From NCBI RefSeq assembly GCF_003259615.1, contig NZ_QLLR01000001.1, positions 3,922 through 67,921 on the forward strand: 64,000 nt of DNA, in the 5' to 3' direction. Origin of the DNA: Pedobacter cryoconitis. Lineage in GTDB: Bacteria; Bacteroidota; Bacteroidia; Sphingobacteriales; Sphingobacteriaceae. Positions 43,456-54,900 of the stretch are shown here, piece by piece. Under the pieces are notes generated by a model. That model had not been told where the DNA came from, did not search any database, and worked only from the letters and a program-made list of their open reading frames with translations. The stretch's first letter is position 1. Every line of letters begins with the position of its first letter. A program made the translations under genes and the position numbers.

Positions 43456-43712
43456 TATATATTTGATTACTTTAATAAACTTACTAAAATGTTTTAATAA
43501 GTTTTGCAAGTAATTAAAATAAATTTAAAATAACTTCATCTTTATTATTTAAAATAGATAAGATACAGTTTAAAGCAACAAATAGATAGTATGTTTTTAA
43601 TATCAAAAAAACGTTTTAGCAAAATTAATAGAGAATTAATTTAAGGTCAGGTGGGCTGAATAAAAAAATTGACGGGTGGAGAAGAAAAATAGCAGGATTG
43701 GAAAAGAAATCT

Positions 43713-43741
43713 TGTGCAACCTGCTTTTGACAGGCTGCACA
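43713..43741 (-). terminator. Terminator after PorP/SprF gene
   Basis: On the minus strand TGTGCAGCCTG pairs with CAGGTTGCACA (one wobble), followed by a T-rich tract. It lies 26 bases past the stop. Confidence 0.65.
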
Positions 43742-43766
43742 TTAGATTTCACAAAACACACGTGAC

Positions 43767-44678
43767 TTATAATAATTTTGGCTGCAATGGTCCTTTACCA
43801 AAGCGGATTCCTACAGAAATTTCATGAGAACCTTTGCTGATCTTCCCGAGGTTAGCATTACCAAAGCCAGTTTGATAACTGTACCCCAGTTTTACATTGG
43901 TATTTAAGATGACAGATATAATACCAGCTACTTCACTCGTGGTCTTATAGTTAACTCCAAAGCCGAACTTATCTTTCAAATAAACTGTAGCGGAGAAATC
44001 AGCTTCTGTATTATAGGTCCTGCTGTAAGAAACCATCGTAGCGGGTTTAAATTTCACATCTTCATTCAAATTGAACAAGTATGCTCCACTAAAATAATAG
44101 GTGTTGCTATAGTTTCTTTTTTCATCAGCAGATGCGTTTCCCAGGCTCCGGAAGCTTAATCTTGGCAGAGAAGCTCCTATATAATACTTTTCAGGGCTAT
44201 ATAACATGACACCTAAACCTACTGTTCCCACAGTTTCCCTGATGTCGTTGCGAAAACTCACATCGTTAGGGTCAACTTCGCTATAACTTGCAATATAATT
44301 TCTGAATCCTGCATTAAAAGAGGCAGCAAAGAAGTTCTGGTCTGAAAGCTGCACTGCTTTGGCAAAAAAGGCAGATACTTCGGCCAGTTTCTCAATATTA
44401 AATTTATCATAGGTCAGAGACAGCCCTGCTGCACCATTGATCTTCTCAATTGGTAAGCTTCCATTGAGCTGGAAAGTATAGGGGGCCCCTTCTATCCCTG
44501 CCCATTGCCTTCTGCTGTTCAGGTTCACTGAACCCGCTTTATCTAATAGTGAATAGGCAGAGTTGAATGGAACCTGATTATCATGGTATTGGGTAAAAGA
44601 AGTGGATTGCTGGGCCTGGCTTACGCTGAGGATCATGACGAGTGCACTGGTTAACAGTGCCTGTTTAAAGAGTTTCAT
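43767..44678 (-). CDS. PorP/SprF-family T9SS outer-membrane protein
   Basis: A signal peptide ending at SQAQ is followed by a 280-residue outer-membrane beta-barrel of the PorP/SprF family. In the type IX secretion system, PorP/SprF paralogues are needed for export or surface attachment of a cognate substrate bearing a type B C-terminal domain. The opening TSFTQYHDNQVPFNSAYSLL is characteristic. It is encoded 52 bases downstream of the 1583-residue adhesin that carries such a domain, so the two are a likely pair. A GC-rich hairpin at 44701-44722 lies between them. Confidence 0.88.
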   Translation of the reverse strand: MKLFKQALLTSALVMILSVSQAQQSTSFTQYHDNQVPFNSAYSLLDKAGSVNLNSRRQWAGIEGAPYTFQLNGSLPIEKINGAAGLSLTYDKFNIEKLAEVSAFFAKAVQLSDQNFFAASFNAGFRNYIASYSEVDPNDVSFRNDIRETVGTVGLGVMLYSPEKYYIGASLPRLSFRSLGNASADEKRNYSNTYYFSGAYLFNLNEDVKFKPATMVSYSRTYNTEADFSATVYLKDKFGFGVNYKTTSEVAGIISVILNTNVKLGYSYQTGFGNANLGKISKGSHEISVGIRFGKGPLQPKLL

Positions 44679-44700
44679 ATTTCTGTTTTATATTTTGGTA

Positions 44701-44722
44701 AGGCCGGAACGTGGTCCGGCCT
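44701..44722. other. Intergenic hairpin between adhesin and PorP genes
   Basis: Perfect 8-bp arms AGGCCGGA/TCCGGCCT enclose a six-base loop. No clean T-run follows on the minus strand, so it may be an mRNA processing or stability element rather than a full terminator. Confidence 0.5.
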
Positions 44723-44730
44723 GTTTAGAG

Positions 44731-47700
44731 TTAGTATTTAAGGATAAAATAGCCTGTTTTACGCTTCACACGACTATCAGTCTGGTATTCAATCAAACAG
44801 AAATAAGTGCCCTGAGGTAAATTTTCGCCGGATTTTGATTTTCCCAGAAAAACATGCTGGTCATTGTCATAACCTTCTATGTCAAATACTTTAAGTCCGT
44901 TCCTGTTAATAATCGTCACTTTATTGAGCGGAAAGTCTTTGATTCCATCGATTGACAGGAATTCATTGACTCCATCCCCGTTAATGGATAGTGCGGGGTG
45001 AACTCTGATCGCTTCGCCTGCTGCATCTGTAATTTGCAGTTCCTGTACAATCATCTGAGCAGCTTCGTAGCGGCTGTCTCCTGCTTGAATAGCGGTGATT
45101 TGCGTTTTACCAATTCTTAATCCTTTAAGCTCAGTCCCGGTCAATATTGCATAATCAGGACTGGTTATTTTAAAAGTTACAGGCAGGCCTGCGCTTGATA
45201 CTGCTTTTAAAGTATAGGTACTGTTAATTTGCAAGGAAGGGATTCTTTCGAAAGTAATGGTCTGTGGTAATTTACCCACGACTAATAAACGACTTGCTGA
45301 CGGGGTAGCTGCATAGTTCGGATTAACCGGAGCAGTTGCCGTAATCATCACATTTCCTGCACCAACCAGGTGAACTTTGTTGTCAGCAATAGTTGCAATT
45401 GACAGATCACCGCTACTGAAAATTGGTGTTTCCCCGCTGCTCAGCATTACATCGGGCGTAAAGTCAGCATCACCTACGGCTTTTGTAAGGATCGCATCCA
45501 TGGTAATAGTTCTGGTAGTGGAAGTAATACTTAACGTTCCGTTCACATAACTGAAGGAATAGTTAGCTGCTGAACCTCCTGAAAGGACAATCGGATAAGT
45601 ACCCGCGGCAGAACTTTTTATAGCTTCAGTTGTGGCCAGTGGCGGGTTCTGAATTACTGATTCGCCTTCAGCATTTACAAAACCGCTGTATTTAAAAGTG
45701 AAAACCGGATTATCAATTCCAAAGATCCTGGTCTTATTATCGGCAGTTACCTGGAGGATGGCTTTATCAATTGATAAAATAGCTGATTCATAACTTATGT
45801 TATAATTTAAAGCAGAAGCCCCAGTACCAGAAATGATATAAGTTCCGGCAGGGGATAGTGGTTTGGCAACTGTAGTCAGTAAAGCTGGTGCAGAGATAGC
45901 TGAAGCTACAGTTTCTCCATTTACAAATCCATCATAGGTAGCTGTTAAAACCGGATTGGCCTGTCCATATAGTCTTGTTTTATTGTCTACTCTAACAATC
46001 AGGGCTCTTTTTGCAACAAAGAGTGGCTTACTGACTGCAGTAGCCACAAAATCGGCCGATGCGGCAAAAGATGCTGTAATATTTGCCGTTCCTGTACCTG
46101 TAATCTTTACTTTTCCGTTTTCAATTACAGCAACATTCAGGTTATCAGAAGAATAAACTGGCTGTACACCCGAATTTGATAGGGCTGCAGGATCAAGGTT
46201 CGCGTCTCCGTAACTTACTGCTGGTAAATCAGCATAAGTAATTATTGGCAAGCCTCTGATAAACAGCTGCCCGGCAGTATAAGTGATCGTATAGTTTGCA
46301 GCGGCAGCATTACTGACAGTAATCGGATAAACTCCTTTTCCTGAGGCTGCTGTAGCTGTAGTTACCGCTAATGGAGCCGCAGTTAAATTCGCCGCTTTAT
46401 CTCCGTTAACAAAACCGGTATACGTAAAAGTAAACACTGGGTCTGTTTGCCCGGCCCCCCTTTCGGCATCATCAGCCTTAATATTTAACGGAGCTGGTTT
46501 GATAGTTAATAAACCAGGCTGATAACTCACTGTATAATTTGTAGTCACCGTCAAGCCTGCAGGTATCAATGCGTAAGTTGCTACAGCTGAAGAGGCTGTT
46601 GCTGTTGTAGCCACAACTGTTTTCAAATTTAAGTCACTGATATTATCCTGAGCGGCTAAACCGGTATATGCTAAAGTAAATACAGGATTTTCCTGTCCAT
46701 ATAATCTGGACTTATCTTCAGCCTTTACGATCAGGGCCGCTCTTGTAACTGTCAGTACACCTTGCTGATAGCTGAATTTATAATTAGCTGCCGCAGCTGC
46801 GCTTGCATTAATTGCATAGGTACCGGCAGCAGAACCTGGCGTTGCCGATGTCGAGAGCTGTGGTTTTGCCGTTAAAACGCTTTCATTTTCTCCATAAGCC
46901 AGGCCGGTATAATTAACAGATAATACAGGATTCTCCTGTGCGTATACCCTGGTCTGAGGATTGGCAGTGATGACTACGGCCTTCTGATCTACGTTAAGTG
47001 TCGTTGTTCCAGAAGCTCCAGAGGTAAATGTTGCGGTCACCGTTGTTGAACCTGTACCTTTTATTTCCAGTAAGCCTGCTGTATTTACGATAGCGATGGC
47101 CGGGTTGCCGGTAGTATAGGCTGGCTTGCCGCTGGTACTGATTGCACCGGGATCAAAAGGTGCATCCCCATAAATTTTATGGAGTGGTGAAAAAGAGACG
47201 TTCCCTTCTGTTAGTTTTCCATTTACAAAAGTGATGGCATAATTAGTGGAAGTTAAGCCTGCAGGAATAATCAGGAATCCAGCCCCGTCTGCCTGTTTGG
47301 TAAAGGTAAGGGTGCCTGTAAGTTTACTGGCCTCATCGGCATTTACAAATCCTTCGTAACGTACTGTAAATACAGGATCATTTTCTCCGGTTAGTTTAGA
47401 TTTATCATCGGCAATTACCTTTAAGGGTACTGTTGCGATATTGAGCTGCTGACTGGCTATCCCCGGCCCATAAATTGCATCTTCTGCTTGTAAAGCGGTA
47501 ATACTGACCTGACCTGCACCAAGGACTTTGACGGTCCACTCTCCTACTATATCTTTTTCAACTACCGCAATGTCCGGGTTCGAACTGGTAAAAGTAATTG
47601 GGTTTGCAGTATTGCTGGCTGCCTGAAAAATCAAAGGCTGATCTCCATATGTGGCAGTAGCAGGAAGATTACTCAGGGTAATCAACTGATCTTTTTTAGA

Positions 47701-49482
47701 CTCGATAGTTAATTTCCCTTTAACCGGGTTAAAAGTATATTTATCGGAAGTCAAGCCGGAAACATCCACCAGAATATCATATACGCCTGCTGCGGATGTG
47801 GCATCTGCCTGAATACTCAGGATTGGAGTTCCTGTTATAGCGGTTGCATCATCTGCACCTGCAAAAGGGCCATAGGTGAAAGTAGCTGCAGGGTTTGCAC
47901 TTCCATGGGTTTTAAGCTTATCTTCTGCGGTTACATTCAGGTTTGCTTTTGCAATGGTTAATGAGCTGCTCACCTCGGCAGCCGGAGAATAAGTTGCATT
48001 TCCTGCCTGGTTAGCCTTAATCAGGACAGTACCCGATTTTTTGATAATTACCTGGTTGACGGCAGTAATTTCCGCAATCGCAGGGTTATCCGAAGTATAG
48101 GTTATGGCATTTCCGCTTGCACCACCTGTAGCTGATAAGGTAATATTTGCATCGCCATAAACTGCCGCCAGTGTAGCTGGTAAGCCTGTAATAACCTGTG
48201 GGGTTGCAGTTACAACAATTGTTTTGGTCGCTGATGCGGGATCAAAAGTTGTATTTCCAGGTTCAGTAACAGTAATTACGGCTGTTCCTCCACCTATTAC
48301 TTTCACGGTACTCCCGGTAAGCTGAAGAATTCCTGCCGGAGCTACTGTATATTGGAAAGCGGTTAAGCCAGCAGTACTGCTTGCTGCTAAGATAAAATCT
48401 GGATCTCCTACTTTAAAGGTAGTTGGAAAAGTATTGGTAAAGGCCACAGTTTGTGGTGATTTTGGTAGCGCCAGGGTAACTTTGGTTCCGTCAAGTACGA
48501 TAGCTTTGGTTCCATCTGGCCCTGATCCTAAACTTAGCGAAAGGGTAGAAACTAAGCCCCCCGGGTTTGCTCCATCAGCCCATGAACCATCGGCAGAAGT
48601 ATTATACCCTGCCAGCGCACCATCATTCAAACTGCGCTGTTCAATACGGCGTACACCTTTTTGATCATCGCTTAAAATCATTGTTCCCCAGGCATTGGAA
48701 ACTCCATTGACATCGTTAAAATAAAATGGAGAAAGTCCGGAAAATTCATTGGCCTTGACAGCAGCTACGCCATCGTCTTCTATAAAAGTCCCTGCAAGCG
48801 GACGACCTGTTCCTTCCACATTGTCATAAAGGAATACAAAGTTTTTAGCAATCCCTGCAGTTGCAGCATTACTTCGGATAGCAGTTCCAGCGCCAGGCAT
48901 CCCCTGATCATCCACATCCATACTCAAAATGGTCAAAGGATCAGCTGCAGGAGAATGTAATTTATAGGCAATAGCTGCAGGATCAGCGGCATCAGGATTA
49001 TTCAGTGCTATTCTTAAGAATAAGTTCTGTCCCGGGTTCATTCCCTCGGTTTTAACAGTTTCCTGAATAAACCAGCCTGTATAACTTCCAGCGCCGTCTG
49101 TAGTTAAAACTCCATAGTCCGAAACCAGCGTTCCTTTTAAAGGTGACCCGTTTTTAATTTTTGAACTTTCCAACGGAGGCCTGTAAAAGTTTCCATCAGT
49201 ATGGCCTGCTGTGCCCGGAGCAACATTTGCAGAGGGAAGAAGGTACAGGTAAAATCCAGCACCATCAGAAACAGTAGTTGTAGTAACCAGGTTATTTTCA
49301 TACCTGTAGGTTTTGTTTGGCTTTAAGCCCGTTATTTTAGCTCTGTATACGTATGGAATACCATTTCGCGCATACATCCCTCCTTCAATATATTTTGGGA
49401 ACAGGAGCATTTCAAGCTTGGGCTCCTGCCCAAATACCTGAATGGAGAGTAAAGTGAGTAAAAACAGTAAAAGTTTTTTCAT
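44731..49482 (-). CDS. Giant MBG/Ig-repeat adhesin with T9SS type B sorting domain
   Basis: This 1583-residue secreted protein starts with a signal peptide ending at VFGQ. After a 330-residue N-terminal region it contains about seven Ig-like (BIG-type) units of roughly 75 residues, several with a YGD motif, and about seven MBG-type units of roughly 80 residues recognisable by an NPVFTFTYTGF core and a C-terminal GxLTI. The two types are interspersed. The last 85 residues form a gliding-motility/T9SS type B sorting domain (NGDGVNEFLSI, KVTIINRNGLKVFD, GTYFCLIEY). Surface adhesion is the probable role. Its PorP/SprF partner follows. Confidence 0.88.
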   Translation of the reverse strand: MKKLLLFLLTLLSIQVFGQEPKLEMLLFPKYIEGGMYARNGIPYVYRAKITGLKPNKTYRYENNLVTTTTVSDGAGFYLYLLPSANVAPGTAGHTDGNFYRPPLESSKIKNGSPLKGTLVSDYGVLTTDGAGSYTGWFIQETVKTEGMNPGQNLFLRIALNNPDAADPAAIAYKLHSPAADPLTILSMDVDDQGMPGAGTAIRSNAATAGIAKNFVFLYDNVEGTGRPLAGTFIEDDGVAAVKANEFSGLSPFYFNDVNGVSNAWGTMILSDDQKGVRRIEQRSLNDGALAGYNTSADGSWADGANPGGLVSTLSLSLGSGPDGTKAIVLDGTKVTLALPKSPQTVAFTNTFPTTFKVGDPDFILAASSTAGLTAFQYTVAPAGILQLTGSTVKVIGGGTAVITVTEPGNTTFDPASATKTIVVTATPQVITGLPATLAAVYGDANITLSATGGASGNAITYTSDNPAIAEITAVNQVIIKKSGTVLIKANQAGNATYSPAAEVSSSLTIAKANLNVTAEDKLKTHGSANPAATFTYGPFAGADDATAITGTPILSIQADATSAAGVYDILVDVSGLTSDKYTFNPVKGKLTIESKKDQLITLSNLPATATYGDQPLIFQAASNTANPITFTSSNPDIAVVEKDIVGEWTVKVLGAGQVSITALQAEDAIYGPGIASQQLNIATVPLKVIADDKSKLTGENDPVFTVRYEGFVNADEASKLTGTLTFTKQADGAGFLIIPAGLTSTNYAITFVNGKLTEGNVSFSPLHKIYGDAPFDPGAISTSGKPAYTTGNPAIAIVNTAGLLEIKGTGSTTVTATFTSGASGTTTLNVDQKAVVITANPQTRVYAQENPVLSVNYTGLAYGENESVLTAKPQLSTSATPGSAAGTYAINASAAAAANYKFSYQQGVLTVTRAALIVKAEDKSRLYGQENPVFTLAYTGLAAQDNISDLNLKTVVATTATASSAVATYALIPAGLTVTTNYTVSYQPGLLTIKPAPLNIKADDAERGAGQTDPVFTFTYTGFVNGDKAANLTAAPLAVTTATAASGKGVYPITVSNAAAANYTITYTAGQLFIRGLPIITYADLPAVSYGDANLDPAALSNSGVQPVYSSDNLNVAVIENGKVKITGTGTANITASFAASADFVATAVSKPLFVAKRALIVRVDNKTRLYGQANPVLTATYDGFVNGETVASAISAPALLTTVAKPLSPAGTYIISGTGASALNYNISYESAILSIDKAILQVTADNKTRIFGIDNPVFTFKYSGFVNAEGESVIQNPPLATTEAIKSSAAGTYPIVLSGGSAANYSFSYVNGTLSITSTTRTITMDAILTKAVGDADFTPDVMLSSGETPIFSSGDLSIATIADNKVHLVGAGNVMITATAPVNPNYAATPSASRLLVVGKLPQTITFERIPSLQINSTYTLKAVSSAGLPVTFKITSPDYAILTGTELKGLRIGKTQITAIQAGDSRYEAAQMIVQELQITDAAGEAIRVHPALSINGDGVNEFLSIDGIKDFPLNKVTIINRNGLKVFDIEGYDNDQHVFLGKSKSGENLPQGTYFCLIEYQTDSRVKRKTGYFILKY

Positions 49483-49559
49483 TGAAATATAATTATATCG
49501 GTTATGACAATAGCAACATCATCTATATTAATTTTAAGACAAGTCAGTTTCAGGGGGCA

Positions 49560-50282
49560 TTATTTGCTCATTAATAGCGTAGCCCGGATGTTGGTCTGAC
49601 CAGTTCCTTTATCGTCCAGATAAATCAGATACACAGCAGCAGTTTCTACCGGAAGACTCAGCGGCGTACTAAACAGCACAGCCTGGTCATTGGAGTCTTT
49701 GATCAGCAGCGTAAATTCTTTTATTGGTTTCAAGAACTGATCTTTTCCTACCAAAAGAGTTTTAAATCCTGAAAATGAAGCGGACAACCGGAGGAAGTCG
49801 CCAACTTTTATTTCTTCTGATCCAGGACCTTTATATGTAGTGGTGGTGATATAAACATTTACCTTATCTGGTAATACTTTAGAAAAGTTAGCCAGACTGA
49901 TTTTCACTGAACCGGCCGCTGGCAAAGTTTCTTGATTAAAACCATGAAGAGAATCATCAAAAACCCGCAGCTTAATTTTATCATTTGGCCTGAGCATAAA
50001 ATATTTATGGTTTTTAAAGGCCTCTAATTTTAATAAAGTATCTAATAATAAAGTAGTATCATCGTAGAACCTGAACCTGTTCTCTCCCGAAACCAGGCTG
50101 ACACTGGTAATAGGTACAGTTAATTTATTGCCTGCCCCTTCTACAACAGTTACTTTTTGTGAAGTGAAATCACTGATAGAGAAGCTTCCAAATGCAGGGT
50201 CTTTCACTAATTTTCCTTTTGAGCAGGAGGAAATTCCAGACATAAACAACATGGATAAAATAAAGTAAAAGGTTATTCTCAT
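49560..50282 (-). CDS. Unknown lipoprotein
   Basis: A lipoprotein signal ending at ISSCSKG (Cys20) precedes a 220-residue, mostly beta-strand region. I recognise no family. The second half, with an ITTTTYKGPGSEE stretch and alternating hydrophobic residues, suggests two small beta-sandwich domains. It is transcribed just before the giant adhesin (77-base gap) and after a terminator that separates it from the beta-helix lipoprotein. An accessory surface role with the adhesin is plausible, by position only. Confidence 0.7.
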   Translation of the reverse strand: MRITFYFILSMLFMSGISSCSKGKLVKDPAFGSFSISDFTSQKVTVVEGAGNKLTVPITSVSLVSGENRFRFYDDTTLLLDTLLKLEAFKNHKYFMLRPNDKIKLRVFDDSLHGFNQETLPAAGSVKISLANFSKVLPDKVNVYITTTTYKGPGSEEIKVGDFLRLSASFSGFKTLLVGKDQFLKPIKEFTLLIKDSNDQAVLFSTPLSLPVETAAVYLIYLDDKGTGQTNIRATLLMSK

Positions 50283-50297
50283 AGCGTCTGAATAATG

Positions 50298-50333
50298 AAA
50301 AAGCAGTCCCTTTATAAAGGGATACTGCTTTTT
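50298..50333. terminator. Terminator after the beta-helix lipoprotein gene
   Basis: A stem AAAAAGCAGT...ACTGCTTTTT with an inner CCCTT/AAGGG stem forms a long hairpin, 22 bases past the minus-strand stop. Confidence 0.88.
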
Positions 50334-50355
50334 CTTAGAAATAAAATCTTAAAAA

Positions 50356-51762
50356 TTAATCTTGAGAAGTCTGTGGAGTGAATTTAGCCCATCCAGAAGT
50401 CCATTGACTTAAGTTTGAAGCAAGAACAGCACCTTTAGTCACTGTTGTATTTCTTGGCAACAAGTTATTGAAGCTATAAGTACTTGCAAGATCAGTTGTA
50501 TAAAAAGGACTTAAGTTTCTTGTTCCTCTGATACCTAATCCGATAAATGCGTCAGCATCAGCAGAAACTAAGATAGAGTTTGTACTTCCTGTTAATGAAA
50601 CAGCAGTTGCAGGGCTGAATACTGTTGTATAAGAATGAACAATATTATTGTTGAAACCACCAGGTGTTGCACTGGTTTCAGTTCCGCTTTGGAATTCAGC
50701 ACCAGTGTTATAACCAGCGATGATTGAATTCGTGATCGAAAGATCAGAATTTCTTCTCCAGCGGTTACCAGCACGTAATCCTGTATTAGCACTTGAATAA
50801 CCTAGTAAAGTGAAGTTTGAATAAGTTGGTTTTGTTCTTGGTGTAGCTGTTGAACCTGTACCATCATTATCTGATTCAATTCCGTTAGAGTCAGAAACAC
50901 CACCACTTGTACTATGCGTAGATTGTGGATCTTTTAAACTGATTGCATAGCTGATCGTTCCAGAATAACCGAAATCTGTATCAAAATCATCATCATCATT
51001 ACCAAGCGCTAATAAATAGCTTGGGCTAACTGTACCACCAAAGAATTCAAATGCGTCATCAGCTCCGAAAGAAACCTGTACGTGGTCAATAGTTGTACCT
51101 GATCCAACACCACCCATAGTTAAGCCATTGATTTCATTGTTTGGTGCAAGAATATAACCTGCATATTCAATACGTACATACTGAAATTTACCTGAATTAT
51201 CAGCAGGAACATTACCACCGTAAGTAAGGTCAACACCTAAGGAAACTCCATTGGCATCATAACCTGGCAAACCTTCAATAACCTGAGTAGATGGTTTGTT
51301 TGTAGTTGAATTTCCTAATAAAACAATCCCGCCAAAATCACCTGCAACACGGGTATTAGCTGCTTTTGGAGAAGTAAAGATGATTGGTTGTGATGGAGTA
51401 CCTACTGCATCAATTGAAGAACCTCTTGTTACTACCAATACTCCTGCAATTGCATTAACTACTGATGTAGAAGGGTCAACTTTGTAATTTACTTTTTCTC
51501 CGGTAGTAAGGATTGTACCTGGTTTAATAGTTAGTTTTGCTCCGCCAGTCACATAAACTACACCATTTAACTTGTAAACTTTTCCAGGGCTCAATGTTCT
51601 GCTTGCAGAAATGTTACCCGTAATTACGGAGTCAGCTCCGGTAAAAGGCCCGCCAGCGCCATTTGAACGATCAAAATTTCCTTCTGCTCCTTTTTTACAG
51701 CCTGCGACTGCGAATGCGGCAATTGCTACAATTGCAAGCGCTTGTTTTGTGAATTTTTTCAT
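50356..51762 (-). CDS. Parallel beta-helix lipoprotein
   Basis: A lipoprotein signal (AFAVAGCKKG, Cys22) is followed by a 440-residue Gly/Asn/Ser/Thr-rich protein with repeated short beta-strand turns. The stretches GVLVVTRGSSIDAVG, GGIVLLGNSTTN and GLTMGGVGSGTTIDHVQVS are typical of right-handed parallel beta-helices. Similar proteins in Bacteroidota are encoded beside TonB receptors and often lack a defined substrate. Asp-rich LGNDDDDFDTDFGY near 250 could bind calcium. It follows the STN-type TonB receptor gene by 160 bases on the same strand, so a receptor partner role is plausible. Confidence 0.78.
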   Translation of the reverse strand: MKKFTKQALAIVAIAAFAVAGCKKGAEGNFDRSNGAGGPFTGADSVITGNISASRTLSPGKVYKLNGVVYVTGGAKLTIKPGTILTTGEKVNYKVDPSTSVVNAIAGVLVVTRGSSIDAVGTPSQPIIFTSPKAANTRVAGDFGGIVLLGNSTTNKPSTQVIEGLPGYDANGVSLGVDLTYGGNVPADNSGKFQYVRIEYAGYILAPNNEINGLTMGGVGSGTTIDHVQVSFGADDAFEFFGGTVSPSYLLALGNDDDDFDTDFGYSGTISYAISLKDPQSTHSTSGGVSDSNGIESDNDGTGSTATPRTKPTYSNFTLLGYSSANTGLRAGNRWRRNSDLSITNSIIAGYNTGAEFQSGTETSATPGGFNNNIVHSYTTVFSPATAVSLTGSTNSILVSADADAFIGLGIRGTRNLSPFYTTDLASTYSFNNLLPRNTTVTKGAVLASNLSQWTSGWAKFTPQTSQD

Positions 51763-51922
51763 TGTTTTCTTTAAAATGGTTTATGGTTTTTATTATAAAA
51801 TAAAGTTAATCTTTCTGTGTTTTAATAAGTACTGTTTTATGTTAAGTTTTTATTAATAAATAACTGATTAAAAGGCATTTAAATAAAATTATATAAACAA
51901 ATAATACATATTAATTATCCGA

Positions 51923-54900
51923 TTAAAACTTATAAGTAAATGCCATACTTACATTGGTTCCCGACCTCACCTGGTAAGTGATTTTATCGCCGTCACTTTC
52001 TTTATACTGATCAGTCTGTCCCGGCTTTAATACAAAAGGGGTATCACCACCACCACCATCGTATCCGTTGATATTTTTATAAAAACTGGTTTGCGCATTT
52101 AAAAGGTTTGAAATATTTAACTTCAGTTCTCCTTTCTGCTTAAAGACACGGGTGAACACCTGGAAATCAACCAGGTTACGTCCCATTTCATATTCAATTT
52201 CCAGAGGGCTAAAATGTATCGTGTTTGTCCTGTAGCCCGATCTGTTATAAACTACGTTGGCACCATAATTAAGCTGTGTATACGATAAACCAACATTGAC
52301 AATCCATGGAGACTGACCATAAAGTGCCCTTTTAGATTTAACCTCTTTAACAACCTCATTATTCACCCCTTCATAACTAAGCGCAACGACATCAGATTTA
52401 ATCAGGGTACCATTTCCAAAAACAGAAAGGTTACGCAGCCATTGCCGGTCTGCGATAAAGCCCATTGATTTTCTAACTTCCATTTCAAGCCCATAGTTCA
52501 CTGCAGATTTCTGGTTTTGAAAGGCATATTGATCTACCGCCATATCCTGAATAAAAACCAGCTCAATTGGCTTATCAAATTTCTTGTAGAATCCAGACAA
52601 GGAAACAATTTCTCCCGCAGAAGGATACCATTCAAGTCTTAAATCTGTATTGTTAATTTTAGTGCTTTTCACATTAGAACCTCTGATCCTGGCATCCAGA
52701 ATCGGGTCATATAAGTTAAAGACAGAAGTTTCCCTGAAATCAGGTCTGACTACTGTTGTGGCATAAGAACCTCTTACATTTATATTGTCTGAGATACTAT
52801 AGGTTACATTGACCGAGGGAAGAAATTTCTTATTGTCATCTGTATTGGTTTCCCCGTCCTTAGTTTTTAATTGTGTATTGGAAAGTTTGTAAGCATCAAA
52901 CCTTACCCCGTATACCAATCTCAGTTTCTTAAAAAATCGCTGATCCAGCATTGCATACGCACTTTGAGAGTTTGCTTTACCTGTAAATTGTCCGCCCATA
53001 TCGTCAGGAACACTATAAAATGCCTGATCAGCACCACTGCCCACTTTATCTGGAGCAAGGCTATATTCATAAGGCGCAACAAACAGAATAGGATTTATGG
53101 CATTGTAGATCTCTATGGTATAATTCGAAAGATCTCTTTTTTTGTAAAACCCGCTGTAACCAATTTTAGCCAGTGTATTATCCCCCAGCAGTTCAAAAGA
53201 TTTACTCAGGTTTATTCCCCAATTGTAATCCTTTTCCCTGGTGTCAGTATATAAACGGTAATCAGGGTTGCCGTCATTCTGTTTGGCGTTTGCAACCAGA
53301 TAACGTTGAAAATAAGGTATACCATTTACAGAGCCGGAGCCAAATGCAGTGAACTTTCGCCTGTCATTTATAGTTTGGCTCACATGGGTATAAGATCCGT
53401 TCCAGGTCAATTTAACACCAGATTCCCCTAAAGTATGCTCTCCTTCGAGTTTATGCTGCAAAACCGTCGTATTCTTTGGGTCCTGAATATTGAATTGCCT
53501 TCTGTATTCAGGCCCTGTCTTTTGTTCATCTGTGGGGTCCCTGCTTTCAGAGGTAATAAAATCATTGTTATATACATGAGAATACATGTTTCTGAATCCA
53601 ATTTTAAAACCTTTGCCCTGAACACCAAGATTTAACAATGCGCTTATTGTAGAATTATATTTATAGATCCTGCCATTCTGACGAATGTCTGCACTATCAA
53701 TTGAAGAAGGTGTAAACCCTCCTCTTGTACTGATAAAATCATTAATTTCCTGGCTGTTCCGCAGAGTTGCCCCGCCTACAAATCCAAAACTCAATCCATT
53801 TTTCAATGGATAAACACGCCCAAAAGAGAAACGATAATTTTGATTCGGTTCAAAACCATAACGGTATAACCTGAAACCTCCGGGATCAAAAGCTCTGCTT
53901 TGTGTGATCAGATAATCGGGAACTGCTCCGTTACGGCTCCAGCTTTGCAAACCAAGAGGCAGTTTATGGCTTTTATCCATAAAACCAAACACCTCTGCGC
54001 CTGCTCTTTTTCCAGCCTGCATAAAGTCTTTACCAATAGTATTGCTATTATATCCTGTTCCAACCTGGAACTGCATGAAGTTTTGTATGGGAATATCCAG
54101 GGTATTGACGATCACCTGCCCGCCAGCAAATTCAGAGGACAGGTCTGGTGTTGCTGTTTTATTGACAACAATACTGCTGACCATTTCTGCAGGGATAGCA
54201 TCAAACGAGAAATTACGCCGGTTCATATCTGTACTTGGCTGAGTCACCCCGTCTATCTGAGCCTGGTTATACCTGTCACTCAATCCACGCACCACGACAT
54301 ACCGGTTATCAACGACGTTCAAACCACTCACACGCTTTAAAATCGCACCTACGTTATTATCTGGCGTACGTGCAATTTGTGCAGCAGAAATCCCGTCGGT
54401 GATCCCTGCTGCAGTTTTCTGTCTTGCGTATAGTCCTGCTGTGGAAGCCTTTTGATAACCTGAAGTGACCACCACTTCCTTTAGTGCATTTGCAGCAGGT
54501 TTCATAGAAATATCCAGCTTGGTTATCGCTCCTGCTTTAATTTGTACCCCGGTTATTTTTTGTGTCTGGTAAGAAATGTAACTGATTTCCAGGGTATAGG
54601 TTCCCGGAGGAAGCGACATCACATAAGTTCCATCGACAGCACTCTGCATGCCTGATCCCAGTTCAATGACCCTGATACTTGCGCTTGGAAAAGTTTCTCC
54701 TTTTTCATCGCTGACTGTGCCGGTTATTTTTCCCGGCTCTGGCTTTTTTACGGGAGGTTTTACGGTTAAACGCACTGAAATATTTGAGTTCAACATAGAA
54801 AAGTTAAGGTTTGTCTTCTTTTCCAGGTCTTCCAGTACCAGTTTTAAGGGTAAATGATTGTAGTTGATATTTTGAAGTTTAACCTCGCTCATCTGGGCGG

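Noticed and set aside
53900-54340. 146-codon plus-strand frame inside the STN receptor
   Set aside because: Antisense shadow of the receptor plug; His/Cys-rich composition typical of a reversed frame.
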